From Symsagittifera roscoffensis (Eukaryota; Xenacoelomorpha; Acoela; Convolutidae): a stretch of 64,000 bases of DNA. The position numbers were made by a program, and so were the translations under genes. How positions within the stretch are numbered: position 1 is the first letter of the stretch; each line of letters begins with the position of its first letter. Of this stretch, positions 60,561 through 64,000 are shown one piece after another. Below the pieces are notes generated by a model that worked only from the letters and a program-made list of their open reading frames with translations, searched no databases and was not told where the DNA came from. Location of the stretch: assembly GCF_963678635.1 (NCBI RefSeq), contig NC_087071.1, positions 23,324,013 through 23,388,012 of the forward strand, given 5' to 3'.

Positions 60561-62150
60561 AGAAAGCATTGTAGTGAAAAATGATTTAACTTTATTGTGA
60601 AAAAAAGTTTCAGAGAAAGCATTTTAGGTTTACAGAAAGCATTGTAATAAAAAAACTCTCAAGCAAAATGATCAGGGTTAACTAAAAAAGAATTTTTCAG
60701 CAATACATAAAGAGCAGGGTTAAGTTTATGCATAAACATCTTTTATAAAATTGAATCTAATACTCGGACGGAATTGGGATAAAACTATCAAAATAACAAA
60801 AAAAAGCTCAAAAGAGAAATCTATCAATTCTAGAACTTGTCATCTTGCAAGTTTTTGAAAATTAGAAAAACAAAAGAAACTGTTTTTTTTTTCAAGCCAA
60901 ATGCATTCATTACAAAACCATCAAAGTATGTTATATATGTGCCACCTTTGAGCCGGTTTTATTAAGTGATGTGATTACAAGACAAAAATTAAGAACTTTC
61001 AAGAAAAAATAATCGGCTACAACCATCCTCAAAAATTGAATGCCCAAACAAAGACACCAAAGAAAGTAAAATTAATTATTCTTATTTATGACTTTGTTTT
61101 TAAACTTTTTGACATAAAGCTTCAAAAACTGGTTTTACTGGGAGCAAATAAGTGTTTTGTGTGAATTAACCAACATACTTTTTCTATCAATTAGTACACA
61201 CTGACTTTACTTGCTCAACAATAGACTTAAAAGTAAAAAAATTCAAACTGTTTTTTTCCTCAGTGAGTCAATGTTTTGATTTTTTTTTCACGAGTTATAG
61301 GGCTGCAGCATCATATGAAACTCGACCTAATGTAATGATTGTTTGTGATACCTAAATTTAAATGGGCAAAGTGATAAAAACTAAAACTTACCCCGCGACA
61401 AAGTTCCTCCCCGTTTTCAGTGGTCGGAAAAGTTATAAATACATACGCAACACAGGGCTGTTTTCAGTTTGGAGGCAAATGGCTGATGCTTGAACTCCTG
61501 AGTGAATTTTCTAATCCAGGTCGATTTAAATTTAACTTCCGTATTTATTGCTTCTTTCATACTTATTTTGTCTACGCTTCCAAAAAATTGAATTATTCCG
61601 TTCAATTTTGGTGATTGGCGTAAGTTGAGTGAATTTTGAAGTAAGTTATCGATAGAACAAATCCTTTTTGAGAACAATTACTTGTGATTATTATGATGAA
61701 GATTTAAAGAGCGGTCAACAATTTTGACAGAAAGGCCAAAAATGAAATAAAAATTTCCGATAATCAGAACAGAAGGAATTTTTTTGTTTTTTTGAAAGAA
61801 AGCTGAGATTTGATGGCTTGAAGTAACTACAATTTAAAGAAAATTAAATTCATTTCACAGAGGTTTAAGTCAGTTCAATTTTTACAAAACCTTGAGTAGA
61901 ATCCAAATAATATTAAAAACAGTTGTCGCTGGCTAATCTACTGTTTTACTGCTGCCTACTGTTTTTGCTGAGTGTGTGAGTGTGTGACCCATGATACTTG
62001 AGAAAAAGTATGAAAAAACTCAGAGGTTTTCGCAACAAAGTAAATATTGTCTATTTTTTCAGTTTGGCGGATAAGGAAGCTTAGTGAGATTAATTTGTTG
62101 CAATTTTTGCCCAGTATCTTTTGCTTTGTTTTGAAAAAATAGATTCATAT
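60561..62150. other. No recognisable gene
   Basis: AT-rich. CAGAAAGCATTGTA recurs at about 60553 and 60634. Frames at 61417-61677 on both strands are antisense to each other and show no family motif. Confidence 0.5.
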
Positions 62151-62154
62151 ATTA

Positions 62155-62305
62155 CAATTGATTGCCTTCATTTGTAGTCGTTTTCCGTAAATTTAAGAAA
62201 AGTCGATCATGTTTGATAAAATGGATTATAGTCTTATCAGTTTGCAAAACCATAAAACCAGTTTGTAATGAACTGTAACGACTATAAGCAATAATTTTCA
62301 GATTG
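62155..62305 (+). repeat. Dispersed repeat, copy 1
   Basis: Shares order and wording with 63765-63910: GATTGCC..TCATTTTGTAGTC-like start, TTTGCAAAACCATAAA, then AGTGAACTATGACGACTGTAAGCAA-class end (here AATGAACTGTAACGACTATAAGCAA). Probably an old unclassified repeat. Confidence 0.6.
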
Positions 62306-63764
62306 CTTTCGTAATCTTAGTTATTAAAACAAACCATAAATTATGTTTTAATTGTCCATAATAGTACAACTTTTATCGAAGCTGTAAGTTGAGTTTCTGA
62401 AGCTTTGAATGGTAATTTGTTTCGCTATAATGAAGTTTCATTGAAAGCATAGCTGAAACTGTCAAGTTTGAAAATTGCAAATCGCTAGTAAACAATTTAT
62501 AATTTCCAGAAAAAAAATTGCGCTATCGAAAATACAGTAAACTGACTAGAACAATAATAATGAATATATTATGAAAAGCAAAAATTGATTGAGTGTATAC
62601 TCCAAAAATGTTGATCACAGCAAAACTTTTCTTGTTTGTTAATTCGATTAAGGGAACTATCAGTTTTTTTTAACCTCGTTGCTCTCGAATTGCCTAGTTT
62701 CCAGGCTCAGTTTTTTATATGTAGTTGCTTTTGTATAGTAACGAAGTTTTCTTGCAATTTACTAATTTTTATCAGAAAACTTTTTTTTAGCAATTGCTGC
62801 TTCAATTCAGAGCTAGTTAACTTTGAAAAAGTCTTACTTCTTTGAATTACATATAGTTTTTGACAATTGTTTATCAGAATCATAGTAACATCACGGTTGA
62901 CAGAAGGCTTGAAAATATAATAGAACTCAATGTAGCCGAAAAAACTTGATTGAAAAATTTTCATTATTTTTCAACTTTTGAAGCCTCATTCTTATGATTA
63001 TTTGTGGTTAAAAGAAAGAAAGTTCAGTCCGTTCAGATATGGTGCCTGGCACAAAATAATAGCAATTTTAGTATAATTACCATGAACCATACTTCAGAAC
63101 AATTCCCTTTGGTTATCATTATAAAACCTAGCTGAAAACCTCTCAGGGGAATAAAAACAAAAAAATGATAATGCTCTTATTTTTTAGATCAAAAGCTTTT
63201 TTTTGTTATTTACGTTTAAGTTAAATATTTAGAGTTTCCTCAATTAACTAAGTTCTAAAGAAAAATCCAATTGTAAGATTTCTTCCACAAAAAATGAATT
63301 TGCAGCCCTTTAATTTGTCCGCGAAACCTTATTTCGAATCGAATAAAAATTTCTTAAAAGTTTAACGCGTTAGTTTTTGATTCGTTGCGGTTGACTAAGT
63401 CTCGGCCCCTAGGTGAATTTTTTCGTGCACTTTTTCTCACTACTGCTGCCCTATTTTTGCTTTTTTTTTGCAATAATTCAATAATTTCTTTCATTTCGCT
63501 GGGTGATTACAAAACTCATTGAACTGTTGCAATGGATACATTCAAGCATTTATGAGTACTCTAACTCAGGCTTGGAAGACAATTAATACAGATAAAAGGT
63601 AAAAAAAAGTATAGTAAGGAGTGATGTCAATTTTTTTTACTAGTAAAACCTCAGAAGTTTCTTCTATGGCTTCAAATAAACGCCATTAAAATAGTTTAGT
63701 TGTATTTTGTCGAAGAATTTTTTTTCGGATCGTTCAAATTTTTGACCGCACCTGTAGAAAATAA
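62306..63764. other. No recognisable gene
   Basis: AT-rich sequence with frequent T tracts. The overlapping frames at 62636-62964 are on opposite strands and carry no motif. Confidence 0.5.
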
Positions 63765-63910
63765 TCGATTGCCGTCATTTTGTAGTCAGTATTCTTGAAA
63801 ATCTGAAATATTATATAAAATTCGATAAAAATGGATTTAACTTTACTGTTTTGCAAAACCATAAAGTCAATTTCTAGTGAACTATGACGACTGTAAGCAA
63901 ATACAGAGGC
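63765..63910 (+). repeat. Dispersed repeat, copy 2
   Basis: Direct repeat partner of 62155-62305, about 1.6 kb downstream; best-conserved word TTTGCAAAACCATAAA. Confidence 0.6.
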
Positions 63911-64000
63911 AAAATTTTCACAACCAAATCTAATTTATTTTTTTATTGTTTAACATCAGTAACTACACTAACACGGCTTTTGAGCGGCAACTTGTAGCCG

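Noticed and set aside
1-64000. CRISPR arrays, tRNA or rRNA genes, bacterial operons
   Set aside because: No regularly spaced direct repeats with unique spacers, no cloverleaf or rRNA signatures seen by eye; the content is eukaryotic transposable elements.

Overview
This is a eukaryotic, almost certainly invertebrate metazoan, window built nearly entirely of nested transposable elements. The evidence is the element mix: a Ty3/gypsy-like and a Ty1/copia-like LTR retrotransposon, several CR1/Jockey-type LINEs, two Penelope-like elements (PLEs) ending in GIY-YIG nucleases, a non-autonomous hAT transposon, and an RT with an R2-type C-terminal region. The composition is AT-rich, there are no operon-like gene runs, and there are two fixed 200-N scaffold gaps (20634-20833, 54585-54784). 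I recognise no host gene, rRNA or tRNA, and I cannot name the species.

Layout. Positions 1-44702 form a giant diverged inverted repeat. The left arm (1-20633) holds gypsy copy A (minus strand), its VNTR-bearing promoter/leader, a broken LINE (plus), a LINE RT fragment (minus) and a copia element (plus). The right arm (22111-44702) repeats these in mirror order: copia (minus), RT fragment (plus), LINE (minus), gypsy copy B (plus). The arms differ by roughly 4-5% substitutions where I compared them by eye, plus large indels. The largest is a 4.1-kb Penelope-like element (PLE-1, 26470-30594) present only in the right arm. The centre lies at or beside the first N gap, so two allelic contigs misjoined head to head is as likely as a real palindrome.

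Right of the palindrome, gypsy copy B continues to 47414. It is split by a 1215-bp hAT element (46023-47237) with a perfect 8-bp target duplication. A nearly intact LINE (47412-50760, minus) follows, then a third copy of a ~490-bp repeat (51175-51670). Next is a second PLE (51674-54584) with an uninterrupted 849-aa ORF and identical flanking repeats, then the N gap and an RT/restriction-like-endonuclease element (54785-56555). From 56556 to 64000 the DNA is AT-rich with decayed repeats and no convincing gene.

How the parts work. All coding matter serves mobile-element replication: gag/protease/RT/RNase H/integrase in LTR elements, ORF1 plus AP-endonuclease/RT in LINEs, RT plus GIY-YIG in PLEs. 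Three observations stand out. (1) Both PLEs carry a PHD-type zinc finger inside the RT, between motif B and the YxDD box. (2) Both PLEs have hammerhead-ribozyme-like motifs of identical architecture with compensating stem changes at their terminal repeats. (3) Two different LINEs have ORF1 and the endonuclease/RT ORF in one frame, separated by a single UGA followed by CUA, with no AUG before the endonuclease core, which suggests stop-codon readthrough.
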